Assembly (NCBI RefSeq): GCF_004138205.1
Contig: NZ_RXNQ01000005.1
Coordinates: forward strand, 62,001-126,000
DNA: 64,000 nt
Direction: 5' to 3'
From: Pedobacter sp. SYP-B3415
Lineage (GTDB): Bacteria > Bacteroidota > Bacteroidia > Sphingobacteriales > Sphingobacteriaceae
Program-made: the position numbers and the translations under genes
The notes under the pieces: generated by a model
Database searches by the model: none
What the model was told of the DNA's origin: nothing
What the model saw: only the letters and a program-made list of their open reading frames with translations
Shown here: one piece after another, positions 7,037 to 15,476 of the stretch
Layout: every line of letters begins with the position of its first letter
Numbering within the stretch: position 1 is the first letter of the stretch

Positions 7037-9517
7037 CTATTTGACCGGCGGGGGCGGTATTGATGGTTGTTTTGCCACTTGTGTAAAGCGGTACCCCAGA
7101 CTAAATGTGATGTTATTTGTATTGCTTTGCGAAAAGCTCTGCGATCTGAAATTCAGCCCTTCATTGAGAAATTCATTACTTCGCTGACCAAACGGATCGC
7201 TCAGCCAGATGCGTGCATGCAGCCGGTTCCTGAGAAAAACCTTTCTTGCGGCAAAACTTGACGTTACCGAACCGCGTGCGCGGCCTTGTGCATTCACGTT
7301 ATTTGCATAGTTAAGATTTCCTTCAAATGCGGTCTTGAATGGCAGCTGCATGGAAAAGCCCATTGACCCCCTTATGCTGAGGCCGCTGCGGTTTAAACTT
7401 TGATTTAATGCCGATGCATAGTCGCTGCTGATGAGACTGAAATGGCCGTTTGTGCTGATTGTTTTTGTTGGCCGGTAGTTTCCGACAAGAATTAATGAAA
7501 AATTATTGTTCGTTCCAATATTCTGGTAGGTCGATTCTGAAATGCCATTCGTTCGTACAATCCGGTAACGCTCAATCACTCCCCTTGCGGTCGAATAGGC
7601 TATTCGGGGCGTGAAAGACCATTTCTGTCCGAACACGCCAAAACTGATATCGGCCTGATGGGTATAAGCAGGTACGAGCAATGGGTTTCCATAGGTGATA
7701 TTCAGACTGTCGCTGTTATCAATCTGAGGATTCAGTGTATTTTCTCGGGGCCTGTTTATCCGCACACTATAGGTAGCGCCGATGTTATACCGCTTTCTGA
7801 AAAAGCGGTTGAACGATATATTCGGAAAGACACTTAGATAAGGCCGGAGGTCGTAACGATCGCCGCCTGAGAGATCGAATTTTACATTTGTGAGTTCTGA
7901 CCTCAATCCGCCCTTTACGCTCCAGCCGTTCTCCCGGAAATTGTACGATGCATAGGCCGCCAGGATATTTTCGCGGTACAGAAACTGATTTGTCAGCCTG
8001 GGGTTGATCAGGAACCGGTTGCCGGCAAAGTCAAAGTTCTCTACGCGGAGGTCATTATCGTTCTTACGAAAATTGTATTGCGCACCAAGTTCCAGCCTGT
8101 CTTTCTTGTCGCGCATGGGCCTGTCATAATCTGCTGTAGCGTTAATCCCGTTATTGGCCGTTGCGCTGCTGTTTTGCTGCAGTGATGGACTTAGGTTTGC
8201 AGGGAACGCGAACCGCCGGTCAAACGTCCGGTCAGCCTCGCTGCTGTTGGTATTAATATTTATTCCAGCGCTGAATTTCTCGCCGCTTGTTTTGTCATCA
8301 ACACTATAATCTGCCGTGATGACAAAGTTATTGTTGTCAGACGCTGAAGTATTTGCCTGGTTGCGCAGCCGTGTCTGAATACGTTCTTCGTTCAGGTAGC
8401 CAAAGTCATTTTGAGAACGTGTATCCCCGGCACCCATGTTATAATTTGATGAAACCCTTAGATTTTGTGCTGGTGTGATATCCCAGTCTAAACCGATGCG
8501 CGCGTTGCCTCCGTTAGACCAGCTGCGGCTGCTATTGTGCTGATCATAATAAAAGGTGGTATCGGGAAAGAAGTTCTCACGGAAAACGCTTCCGCTGCGG
8601 CGGCCCAGATTTTCGCGGTAGGCCAATCCGCCGTTCACAGACCAGGTCTTAGCCTTATAAGATGCGTTCGCGTTTGTGTTCATGTTGCCCTGCAGACCTG
8701 CGGTAATTCCAACGTTCCCGGTAAAACCGATTTTGAAACCTTTTTTTAAGACAATATTGATCACACCTTCTCCATCGCCTGAGTATTTGACCGGCGGATT
8801 GGTCATTACTTCTATCTTTTCGATTGCATCGGATGGAAGAACGTTCAGCAGGTCGGCGATATTTGAACTCATATAATCTGAAGGCTTCCCATCGATAAAG
8901 ATCCGGGTACTTCGTTTGCCGCTGATGCTCGCATTTCCGTCGATATCGACTTCAACCATCGGTACATTTTTGAGAATATCTGTTGCGGTACTGCCCTCTG
9001 CCAGCACCGAGTTGCCGACATTGTAGGTGATCATATCTGCCGCAAACTCCAGCGTTGGCTTTTCGGCCGTAACCGTTACTTCGGCAAGGTTATTCTGATC
9101 GGGCGCTATTTTAACGGTCCCCAGGTTCCGCTCAGGATCGTTCTTGCTGAGAGATATGTCATTTACAACAAAGGCCGCATAACCGACGTAAGAAATTCTG
9201 ATCCGGTAAAGTCCTGCTTCGAGACCATTTAATCTGAACATACCGTTCTCATCAGACAGTGCCGAAGCGAGCGACTGTTCAGATTGTTTGGCGTAGATCA
9301 GCACCGTAGCTCCCGGTACAGAGTTGCCATCAGTCGCGTCAGCAACCTTCCCTGACACGCTAAAAACTTTCTGTGCATGCGCCTGGCCGGCGGCCAGAAT
9401 CAGACTGCCTAACACAACAAAGACCGCAAGGATGCGGCCGCAATCGACAATGGTTAATAAAAAGGGCCCTTTGCCTGATGTGCAAAGGGCCTTAAAGGCG
9501 TTAGAATTGTTCTTCAT
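7037..9517 (-). CDS. TonB-type outer-membrane beta-barrel receptor, second of a tandem pair (826 aa)
   Basis: Outer-membrane receptor of the OMP_b-brl_3 type common in Bacteroidota. Order: signal segment ending AAGQAHAQ at residue 49, a carboxypeptidase-D regulatory-like beta domain (about 53-130), plug (about 150-260, with FIDGKPSDYM and GDGEGVINIVLKKG), then a barrel ending near FTLSLGYRF-like strands. The ATG at 9517 lies 17 bases inside the upstream receptor gene. A terminator-like hairpin (9459-9493) falls inside codons about 9-20, so the start could instead lie downstream, for example GTG at 9415; the ATG gives a better signal-peptide n-region. Ligand unknown. Confidence 0.9.
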   Translation of the reverse strand: MKNNSNAFKALCTSGKGPFLLTIVDCGRILAVFVVLGSLILAAGQAHAQKVFSVSGKVADATDGNSVPGATVLIYAKQSEQSLASALSDENGMFRLNGLEAGLYRIRISYVGYAAFVVNDISLSKNDPERNLGTVKIAPDQNNLAEVTVTAEKPTLEFAADMITYNVGNSVLAEGSTATDILKNVPMVEVDIDGNASISGKRSTRIFIDGKPSDYMSSNIADLLNVLPSDAIEKIEVMTNPPVKYSGDGEGVINIVLKKGFKIGFTGNVGITAGLQGNMNTNANASYKAKTWSVNGGLAYRENLGRRSGSVFRENFFPDTTFYYDQHNSSRSWSNGGNARIGLDWDITPAQNLRVSSNYNMGAGDTRSQNDFGYLNEERIQTRLRNQANTSASDNNNFVITADYSVDDKTSGEKFSAGININTNSSEADRTFDRRFAFPANLSPSLQQNSSATANNGINATADYDRPMRDKKDRLELGAQYNFRKNDNDLRVENFDFAGNRFLINPRLTNQFLYRENILAAYASYNFRENGWSVKGGLRSELTNVKFDLSGGDRYDLRPYLSVFPNISFNRFFRKRYNIGATYSVRINRPRENTLNPQIDNSDSLNITYGNPLLVPAYTHQADISFGVFGQKWSFTPRIAYSTARGVIERYRIVRTNGISESTYQNIGTNNNFSLILVGNYRPTKTISTNGHFSLISSDYASALNQSLNRSGLSIRGSMGFSMQLPFKTAFEGNLNYANNVNAQGRARGSVTSSFAARKVFLRNRLHARIWLSDPFGQRSNEFLNEGLNFRSQSFSQSNTNNITFSLGYRFTQVAKQPSIPPPPVK
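9459..9493 (-). terminator. Intrinsic-terminator-like hairpin at the receptor/receptor junction
   Basis: GGCCCTTTGC (9465-9474) pairs perfectly with GCAAAGGGCC (9482-9491) around a 7-base loop; on the minus strand the stem is followed by CTTTTTATTAA. It starts about 10 bases after the stop of the upstream receptor gene but lies within the opening codons of the downstream one. Confidence 0.65.
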
Positions 9518-11996
9518 TCGGACGTGAATCCTCTGTTTGGTTCTTTTTAGGGCTTCGCTTCATGCTGAAATCGGTTTTACCGAAACGGTATGAAAGAGTA
9601 AGGTTGGCCATCGTTCCCTGCATGTATCGCTGAAAGTCAATGATCGAAAAGTTGCCCTCCGTCGTCATGGCGAATCTCCTTGTATTGAAAACATCACGAA
9701 CATTCAGGCTGAGTGAGGTTTTCTTATCCTTGAAATCATATTTAGCACCGGCATCGATGCCGTACATCGCATTTCTGCGGCCTTGCGCCATAATTTCCGG
9801 AGCACGGTATTCAGCCCGTACCTGTAACGATATGCTGTAAGGCAGCGAAAAATTGTTCGTAATGTTTGCGTTCCAGCTAAACCCACTGTTATCTACAATG
9901 CCAAAGGCGGGAACCCCCTGGATATCGCTCCGGTAGAGATTGGCATTTGCTGTGAAGTTCCAGAGTTTCGAAACATCTACCCGCGAAATCAGCTCAAGAC
10001 CGCTGTTAAGGCTTCTGGTTAAGTTCTGCGGCGTAGAGATGGTAATACCGTTGATATCCGGTTCGGTCCTGATACGCTGAATTACATCGTTCGTTTGTCT
10101 AAAGTAGGCAGAAGAAGTCAGCGTTATTTTTTTCCAGTATTTGCTATAACTTAATTCAAAAGCATGTACGTCTTCGGGCCGCAGGTTGGGATTTCCCTGG
10201 CGGTAATTAAGTGGTTCAGACACATCAAGAAAAGGATTGGTATCCCAGCCGCGCGGACGGTTTACCCGTCGGGAATAACTCAACTGCACCTGCTGATCGC
10301 CTTTCAATTTCTGCGTCAGGAACACGCTAGGGTAAAGTCGGGTGTACGCAACAACACCCGGCGTATTAAACAGCTGGTAATTGCTGTTATAAGCATCAAG
10401 GTAAGTGTTAAGCTTCGCATCTTCAGCACGCAGCCCCACCTGGTAACCAAAGTTCTTGATCTGGTTCTGATAGTTTACGTACACTGCATGAACCTGATCC
10501 TTGTTGTTGAAAAAGTTAGAAAGGGTATAGTTTGTAAAATACTCTTTGGCTGCATTGTTGAAATCATATGCAAAGGTGTTGTTATCGTTAAACCGGATCT
10601 GACTTCTGTATCCAGCTTCAACTTTTCCTGCTTTTCCTACTGGCAGCGTATAGTCTGCCTGAGCAGTAAAGTTTTTGTTATAACTTCCCTGAAAATTGCG
10701 TTGAATTTCAGCCGGGCCATCGAAGGCGGTCCCATTCAGGTTATAAATGAGGCTATTGTAGGTCTGGTCGTTATCATTCGTACCCTCAGAGAAGCCAAGG
10801 TTAACTGTCAGCTCTTCTTTCGGATTTTTGAACTTCTGACTGAAGTCCATGTTCAGGTCATAGCTGCTGCCGGTGCCCAGGTTGCTGTTAACACGGTTGC
10901 TAAACTCGACAGGATTAAACTGCGCACCCAATTGATTAATGTTAATCAGTTCATTCCGGTCATTATCACGAACGTTGAAGCCGGCAGAAAAGCTCAGCAC
11001 TGTTTTCGGCGTAAAATTGTAATCGATGCCTGCTTTTGCATTATGTCCCTTATCCAGCGAACGCGAATCGGTGTTTTGGTTGGCAAATGATGTAGAACTA
11101 ACTGAATTCAGATACTGGATATTGTTATAGCCACCACCCAGGCGATTGCCGTACCTGTAGCTGTAGTTGCCATAAAGGTTCACTTTGTTGTTCTGGAAGC
11201 TCAGGTTAGTTGAGGCATTGTAGTTGTCCCTGTTGCCGGCAGTGAGCGCCGCTGATCCGTTCAGACCCAGTTTTTTGTTTTTCTTCAATACGATATTGAT
11301 GATGCCCGATTGCCCTTCTGCATCATATTTTGCTGATGGGTTTGTAATCAGCTCTACACTCTCGATCGAGCTTGCAGGGATTGATTGAAGAATCTGCGCC
11401 ACGTTACCGCCGGCAATCAACGAGGGCTTGCCATCAATCAGTACACGCACACCGCTCGAGCCGCGCAGGCTCACGTTGCCATCCATATCTGTTTGAACCG
11501 ATGGTACGTTCTGCAGCAGGTCTGTAGCCGAGCCACCTTCACTGACTAAGCTCTGGTCTACCGAGAACACCTTCTTATCAATTCCCAGCTGCATCTGGGG
11601 CCGCGTAGCTGTAATGGTCACGTCTTTCAGAGCGTTTCCCTGCGACATTTTCATCTTGATCGTACCGAGATTTACAGCCTGCGCTCCTGCCGGAAGACTT
11701 ACCGTCTCGCGAACCATGGTTTGATAACCGACATAGCTCAGTTTAAACGTAAATTCACCGGCAGGTAACTTGTCGAGCACGAAATTTCCTTCAAGGTCGG
11801 TTTGTGCCAGCCTGACATTGGCCTTTGTAGCTTTGTTAATTACCTGCGCCGTAGCGTAAGGAATAGGCTCATTTGTCTGCGCATCTATGGCTTTACCAGT
11901 CAGTTTCCCTGTGCCGGTCTGTTGTGCAAACATTTTTACAGTCGCAAAACAAAATAATAAACCTAAAACCAGTACTTTGTTCAATCTTAATCTCAT
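9501..11996 (-). CDS. TonB-type outer-membrane beta-barrel receptor, first of a tandem pair (831 aa)
   Basis: Paralogue of the receptor that follows it, with the same order: signal peptide (residues 1-24, ending KMFAQ), carboxypeptidase-D regulatory-like domain (about 30-115), plug (about 130-240; VLIDGKPSLIAGG, EGQSGIINIVLKKN) and OMP_b-brl_3 barrel. Length and order match transporters or outer-membrane assembly-type receptors of this group; no SusD partner is encoded nearby, so glycan uptake of the Sus type is not supported. The upstream spacer has direct repeats and a palindrome (12040-12080) that may be operators. The pair looks like a tandem duplication. Confidence 0.93.
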   Translation of the reverse strand: MRLRLNKVLVLGLLFCFATVKMFAQQTGTGKLTGKAIDAQTNEPIPYATAQVINKATKANVRLAQTDLEGNFVLDKLPAGEFTFKLSYVGYQTMVRETVSLPAGAQAVNLGTIKMKMSQGNALKDVTITATRPQMQLGIDKKVFSVDQSLVSEGGSATDLLQNVPSVQTDMDGNVSLRGSSGVRVLIDGKPSLIAGGNVAQILQSIPASSIESVELITNPSAKYDAEGQSGIINIVLKKNKKLGLNGSAALTAGNRDNYNASTNLSFQNNKVNLYGNYSYRYGNRLGGGYNNIQYLNSVSSTSFANQNTDSRSLDKGHNAKAGIDYNFTPKTVLSFSAGFNVRDNDRNELININQLGAQFNPVEFSNRVNSNLGTGSSYDLNMDFSQKFKNPKEELTVNLGFSEGTNDNDQTYNSLIYNLNGTAFDGPAEIQRNFQGSYNKNFTAQADYTLPVGKAGKVEAGYRSQIRFNDNNTFAYDFNNAAKEYFTNYTLSNFFNNKDQVHAVYVNYQNQIKNFGYQVGLRAEDAKLNTYLDAYNSNYQLFNTPGVVAYTRLYPSVFLTQKLKGDQQVQLSYSRRVNRPRGWDTNPFLDVSEPLNYRQGNPNLRPEDVHAFELSYSKYWKKITLTSSAYFRQTNDVIQRIRTEPDINGITISTPQNLTRSLNSGLELISRVDVSKLWNFTANANLYRSDIQGVPAFGIVDNSGFSWNANITNNFSLPYSISLQVRAEYRAPEIMAQGRRNAMYGIDAGAKYDFKDKKTSLSLNVRDVFNTRRFAMTTEGNFSIIDFQRYMQGTMANLTLSYRFGKTDFSMKRSPKKNQTEDSRPNEEQF

Positions 11997-12039
11997 CAGG
12001 TTATTGTTTCAGCGAGAGGAATGTCTTGCGGGTTGAGCC

Positions 12040-12080
12040 GATTTTTTTATAAAAAAATCTTTGCTTAACCACCGCTTAAC
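12040..12080. promoter_or_regulatory. 20-base palindrome plus direct repeat GCTTAAC upstream of the receptor genes
   Basis: Bases 12040-12059 form a perfect A/T-rich palindrome (G-A-T7-A-T-A7-T-C). Beside it GCTTAAC occurs at 12063-12069 and 12074-12080, an 11-base period. Hexamers 11 bases apart are the usual format of OmpR/PhoB-class operators. No exact TAnnTTTG box was found for the receptor operon here. Confidence 0.35.
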
Positions 12081-12183
12081 ATCAAGTTCTCCCGTTTTTT
12101 TATGTGTGTTAGTTAAAAGTGGGACAAAATAACGGCACCCAGGTTTAAAAAACACGCAGTAACTATTTTATTACAGCTAAAAA

Positions 12184-12792
12184 ATGCTCGATTACAGTAA
12201 TATTTTCGTTAGTGAGGGGATCACCTACCCCGAGTACCGCCAGTTGATAGACCGTTTGCTTGCAGAAGGCAAGACGACCGGTCCGGATCATTCTGAAGGC
12301 ATGGTTCTATACAGCCGCATGAACGTTCAGCGCATGAACCGTCTGGACAAGACGGTTACAGTAAGCGAGGAACTGCAGGAAGCGACATCGGCGTTGCCTG
12401 CCGGCACACGTTTGCTTGTCATCAGCGAAGGCTGGTGTGGCGATGCAGCTCAGATTGTTCCCGTTATTGAACAAGCGGCGCGCCTGGGTCATGTACCGCT
12501 CAAGCTTGTACTGCGCGATCAGCACCTCGAACTAATCGATGCCCACCTGACAAATGGCGGTCGTGCTATTCCAGTTTTGCTGGTCATTGACGCAGAAGGC
12601 CGGCTATTAGGAAGCTGGGGGCCGCGCCCTCAGGTACTACAGGAACTGATGGCAGGATGGAAAAAAGAAACTACCGATTTTATGGTAGTGGCGGAGCAGG
12701 TGCACGGCTGGTATGCAAAAGATAAAACCCGGACAACGCAACAGGAGCTGTCCGGGCTTTTTCAAAAAATTATTGCCAAAGTTAGCGCTTAG
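12184..12792 (+). CDS. Thioredoxin-fold protein with a WCGDA site (202 aa)
   Basis: Cytoplasmic thioredoxin-like protein of the Thioredoxin_9 kind; no signal peptide. The active-site region reads SEGWCGDAAQ, with Trp84 and Cys85, but the second cysteine of CxxC is Asp87, so it cannot do ordinary dithiol exchange. A central strand LLVISEGW and the later RAIPVLLVID (containing the cis-Pro region) support the fold. Its last codons contain a bidirectional terminator hairpin (12728-12762) and its stop overlaps the convergent oxidoreductase gene by 11 bases. Function unknown; a monothiol or thiol-sensing role is possible. Confidence 0.85.
   Translation: MLDYSNIFVSEGITYPEYRQLIDRLLAEGKTTGPDHSEGMVLYSRMNVQRMNRLDKTVTVSEELQEATSALPAGTRLLVISEGWCGDAAQIVPVIEQAARLGHVPLKLVLRDQHLELIDAHLTNGGRAIPVLLVIDAEGRLLGSWGPRPQVLQELMAGWKKETTDFMVVAEQVHGWYAKDKTRTTQQELSGLFQKIIAKVSA
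12728..12762. terminator. Bidirectional terminator-like hairpin inside the 3' end of the thioredoxin-like gene
   Basis: CCCGGACA (12728-12735) pairs with TGTCCGGG (12749-12756). CTTTTT follows on the plus strand and TTTT on the minus strand. It lies about 25 bases past the stop of the minus-strand flavin oxidoreductase gene but 28 bases before the stop of the plus-strand gene. Confidence 0.65.
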
Positions 12793-13867
12793 CGCGGGCG
12801 TACTGGTCGGGCCAGCTGATTTCAGCGCCGAGTTCTTTCGCAGCATGCAGCGGAAAATACGGATCGCGGAGCAATTCGCGCGCCATCAGCACCAGGTCTG
12901 CCTGGCCTGACCGCAGTATTTCTTCTGCCTGTGTGGCGTTGGTGATAATACCGACAGCACCCGTTGGCACGCCTGTTTGCTCCCTGATTGCAGCCGCGAA
13001 GCCTGCTTGATAGCCGGGCCCTGCCGGGATAACTGCATCCGGGACGTTGCCGCCAGATGAGACATCGATCAGGTCTGCACCCGCTTTGTGCAGAAGGGAT
13101 GAGAGCTGAACGGATTGTTCAAGGTCCCAGCCGCCCTCTACCCAGTCTGTGGCAGATATCCTGACGAACACAGGTAAGGTAGTGGGCCATACGTCGCGAA
13201 CCGCTGCAAGAACCTCCATCAAAAACCTTGTGCGGTTTTCAAAACTTCCGCCATATTCATCATGGCGTTTATTGCTAAGCGGCGACAGGAACTGATGGAT
13301 CAGGTAACCGTGGGCGGCATGAATTTCGACGACTTGAAAGCCCGCCTCCAGCGCCCGCCGCGCTGCTGATACAAAATCTCCTTTTATGGCCTGGATCTCG
13401 GCTTTTGTAAGCGCAGCAGGAACTTTATTCTCTGGCTTAAAAGGCAGGGCAGAAGGCGCTACAGTAGGCCAGCTTCCCGGTCCATCCATAACCTGCTGAT
13501 CGCCTTGCCATGGTGGCAGAAAGCTGGCTTTACGCCCCGCATGAGCAAGTTGAATACCAGCAACCGAACCCTGGCTATGAATAAATTCTACAATTTCTTT
13601 CAGCCTGACAATATGTTCATCTTTCCAGATGCCAAGATCGCCTGCGCTGATCCGGCCTTCGGGGTTTACCGCCGTAGCTTCCTGAATAACCAGACCGGCA
13701 CCGCCTACAGCCCGCGAACCCAGATGGACCAGGTGCCAGTTATTGGCAAAGCCATCTTCGGCGCTGTATTGACACATTGGTGAAACCGTAATACGGTTTT
13801 TCAGGGTAACATCGCGAAGCGTATAAGGAGAAAAAAGCTTCGCGCCCCTTTCATTATCCTGCCCCAT
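12782..13867 (-). CDS. Old Yellow Enzyme family NADH:flavin oxidoreductase, YqjM-like (361 aa)
   Basis: FMN-dependent ene-reductase that reduces activated C=C bonds with NAD(P)H. The N-terminus has SPMCQYSAEDG, matching the class II (YqjM/XenA) signature with the redox-tuning Cys at residue 32. The active-site histidines lie in EIHAAHGYLIHQFLSP (about 175-190), followed by an FMN phosphate site (GAVGIITNA) and MARELLRDP. Length is normal. It overlaps the upstream aldo/keto reductase gene by 14 bases, and with DoxX forms a three-gene operon of small-molecule redox functions. Physiological substrate unknown. Confidence 0.95.
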   Translation of the reverse strand: MGQDNERGAKLFSPYTLRDVTLKNRITVSPMCQYSAEDGFANNWHLVHLGSRAVGGAGLVIQEATAVNPEGRISAGDLGIWKDEHIVRLKEIVEFIHSQGSVAGIQLAHAGRKASFLPPWQGDQQVMDGPGSWPTVAPSALPFKPENKVPAALTKAEIQAIKGDFVSAARRALEAGFQVVEIHAAHGYLIHQFLSPLSNKRHDEYGGSFENRTRFLMEVLAAVRDVWPTTLPVFVRISATDWVEGGWDLEQSVQLSSLLHKAGADLIDVSSGGNVPDAVIPAGPGYQAGFAAAIREQTGVPTGAVGIITNATQAEEILRSGQADLVLMARELLRDPYFPLHAAKELGAEISWPDQYARAKR

Positions 13868-14849
13868 GCAATACCTCCAGTTCTGAATTAATCATTTGAA
13901 TTTCTTCATCTGTCAGGATAACTTCGGCCGCCAGCGCATTTGAAACAGATTGTTCCTCATTACGCGCCCCGGCGAGCGCGATTGTAATACCGGGGTGGTG
14001 AATGGTCCAGCTTAATACAAGCTGTGAAAGCGTGATATTTTTATCATCGGCCAGTGGGCGGATTTTCTCAAGAAAAGCATTGGTTTTCCTGATCCATTCC
14101 GGAGAGAAAAAGCGGTGTGTAGCCCTGTGATCCCCTTCAGCAAACTGATGATTTTCTTTGATCTTGCCTGTTAAGAGACCTCTTTCCATCGGACTGTAGG
14201 CAAGTACCGATTTTCCATGTTTGATGCAGTAAGGAATTGTCTCGTCTTCAGCATCGCGTTTAACCATGCTAAAAGGAATCTGGTTTGATGCAATATGCAA
14301 TACTTCGTCTGCTTCTTTTACCTGCGCAGCACTGTAATTGCAAACACCGGCATACCGGACCTTGCCGTCTTTGATCAGGCTGGCAACGGCCTCCATGGTT
14401 TCATGGATCGGTGTTACAGATTCGGGCCAGTGTATCTGGTAGAGGTCTATATAGTCAGTTCCGAGCCGTTTGAGTGATTGCTCGCACTCAAAGATCACAC
14501 TTTCCCTGCCAGCATATTTATAAATGTCGATGTCTTTTCCCGAGTTGTCCTTGCTCTTAAACCCAAAATCGCCTTTCGCAAGATCCCAACGCATACCGTA
14601 CTTCGTTACAATCTGAACCTGGTCACGCGATTGCCCTTTGATAGCCTCACCTACAATTTCCTCACTCGTTCCCTGTCCGTAGATCGGCGCAGTATCTATT
14701 GATGTCACACCGTGATCGAAACCTGACTGGATTGCCCTGATGGCATCATTACGGTCCGTGCTTCCCCACATCCAGCCCCCGGCAGCCCAGGCTCCGAAGG
14801 TAATCACCGACAATTCAAGTGGTGTATTTCCAATTTTTCTGAATTTCAT
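13854..14849 (-). CDS. Aldo/keto reductase (331 aa)
   Basis: NADPH-dependent TIM-barrel reductase of aldehydes or ketones. The catalytic tetrad is intact: Asp52 and Tyr57 in IDTAPIYGQG, Lys83 in VTKYG, His140 in LYQIHWPES. The C-terminal cofactor segment IALAGARNEEQ is typical of the YajO/YhdN-like branch. Length is normal. It sits between DoxX (ATGA overlap) and the ene-reductase (14-base overlap), so the three are translated together, which suggests reduction of related electrophiles or quinones, though this is inference. Confidence 0.95.
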   Translation of the reverse strand: MKFRKIGNTPLELSVITFGAWAAGGWMWGSTDRNDAIRAIQSGFDHGVTSIDTAPIYGQGTSEEIVGEAIKGQSRDQVQIVTKYGMRWDLAKGDFGFKSKDNSGKDIDIYKYAGRESVIFECEQSLKRLGTDYIDLYQIHWPESVTPIHETMEAVASLIKDGKVRYAGVCNYSAAQVKEADEVLHIASNQIPFSMVKRDAEDETIPYCIKHGKSVLAYSPMERGLLTGKIKENHQFAEGDHRATHRFFSPEWIRKTNAFLEKIRPLADDKNITLSQLVLSWTIHHPGITIALAGARNEEQSVSNALAAEVILTDEEIQMINSELEVLHGAG

Positions 14850-15241
14850 TTTTTTATAATTGAATCTAATGCGTAGTTATTTAAGTGTAAAGCGTAAAGC
14901 AGGAAAACGACGAAAACCATATGCCCTAACTGAGCGGAGACAGCGTTCCAGTTTTCAATTGTGGAAGATCCGAAAATAAGGATGACCAATACCGCCCCGG
15001 CAAGCACAAGTGCGGGCCTGGTCAAAAGACCAACAATGATAAGCGCTCCCGATAACAACTCCAGCCAGGGCAATGCAAGGCTGAACGGACGAACGACCAG
15101 TTCAGGCAGCCAGCTTGGCTCGAATTGCCGAAGCATCCCGTTGCTGAATGCTTCCAGCTTCGGCACCCGTACGAGGCCATGGCCAAAGAAACTCGTTCCG
15201 AAGGCAAGGCGCGCAAAAAGGTAAGACAGCTGTTTATTCAT
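14846..15241 (-). CDS. DoxX family membrane protein (131 aa)
   Basis: Inner-membrane protein with four hydrophobic helices; FGTSFFGHGLVR and LPWLELLSGALIIVGLLTR are typical DoxX segments. I start it at ATG 15241 (MNKQLSYLFARLAFG) because the longer frame begins upstream of a TATGTTTG -7 box (15286-15293) and adds a non-membrane tail. Family members are linked to terminal quinol oxidases or to redox and membrane-damage responses; the downstream reductases fit a redox theme. It leads the operon DoxX, aldo/keto reductase, ene-reductase. Confidence 0.88.
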   Translation of the reverse strand: MNKQLSYLFARLAFGTSFFGHGLVRVPKLEAFSNGMLRQFEPSWLPELVVRPFSLALPWLELLSGALIIVGLLTRPALVLAGAVLVILIFGSSTIENWNAVSAQLGHMVFVVFLLYALHLNNYALDSIIKK

Positions 15242-15285
15242 AGGTACATTTAAAAGCTGTGGCAGTTGCCCACAATGCTGTTCAA

Positions 15286-15293
15286 CAAACATA
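15286..15293 (-). promoter_or_regulatory. Putative -7 box (TATGTTTG) of the DoxX operon
   Basis: On the minus strand TATGTTTG fits TAnnTTTG exactly and would start transcription near 15279, about 40 bases before the chosen DoxX ATG. No convincing -33 element was found. Confidence 0.4.
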
Positions 15294-15410
15294 CAGATCA
15301 AATCAACCGGATGTTTTTTAAAGCGCCTAATGTGAAAAAATGATTACAAAGGTTGCCTAAAAGCCGGCCAGGTAAATATGCCCGTCAAGCGGCCTGATCT
15401 TTGATCGTAA

Positions 15411-15450
15411 AAATCACCGGAACTGGCACGGACCAGCTTCGAAATCACCG
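15411..15450. repeat. Direct repeat AAATCACCG flanking a small inverted repeat, upstream of the hydrolase operon
   Basis: AAATCACCG occurs at 15411-15419 and 15442-15450, 31 bases (about three helical turns) apart, with CTGG/CCAG arms between. It precedes the hydrolase start at 15477. It could be an operator; no promoter box is obvious nearby. Confidence 0.3.
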
Positions 15451-15476
15451 CTTAAGCGTCTTATGAATTTATTTTT

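Noticed and set aside
10164..11090. 308-codon plus-strand frame
   Set aside because: Fully antisense to the first TonB-type receptor; a by-product of its codon usage.
12001..12183. Possible mobile-element end at the A/T palindrome (12040-12059)
   Set aside because: No transposase, target duplication or paired inverted repeat was found; an operator or A/T tract is more likely.
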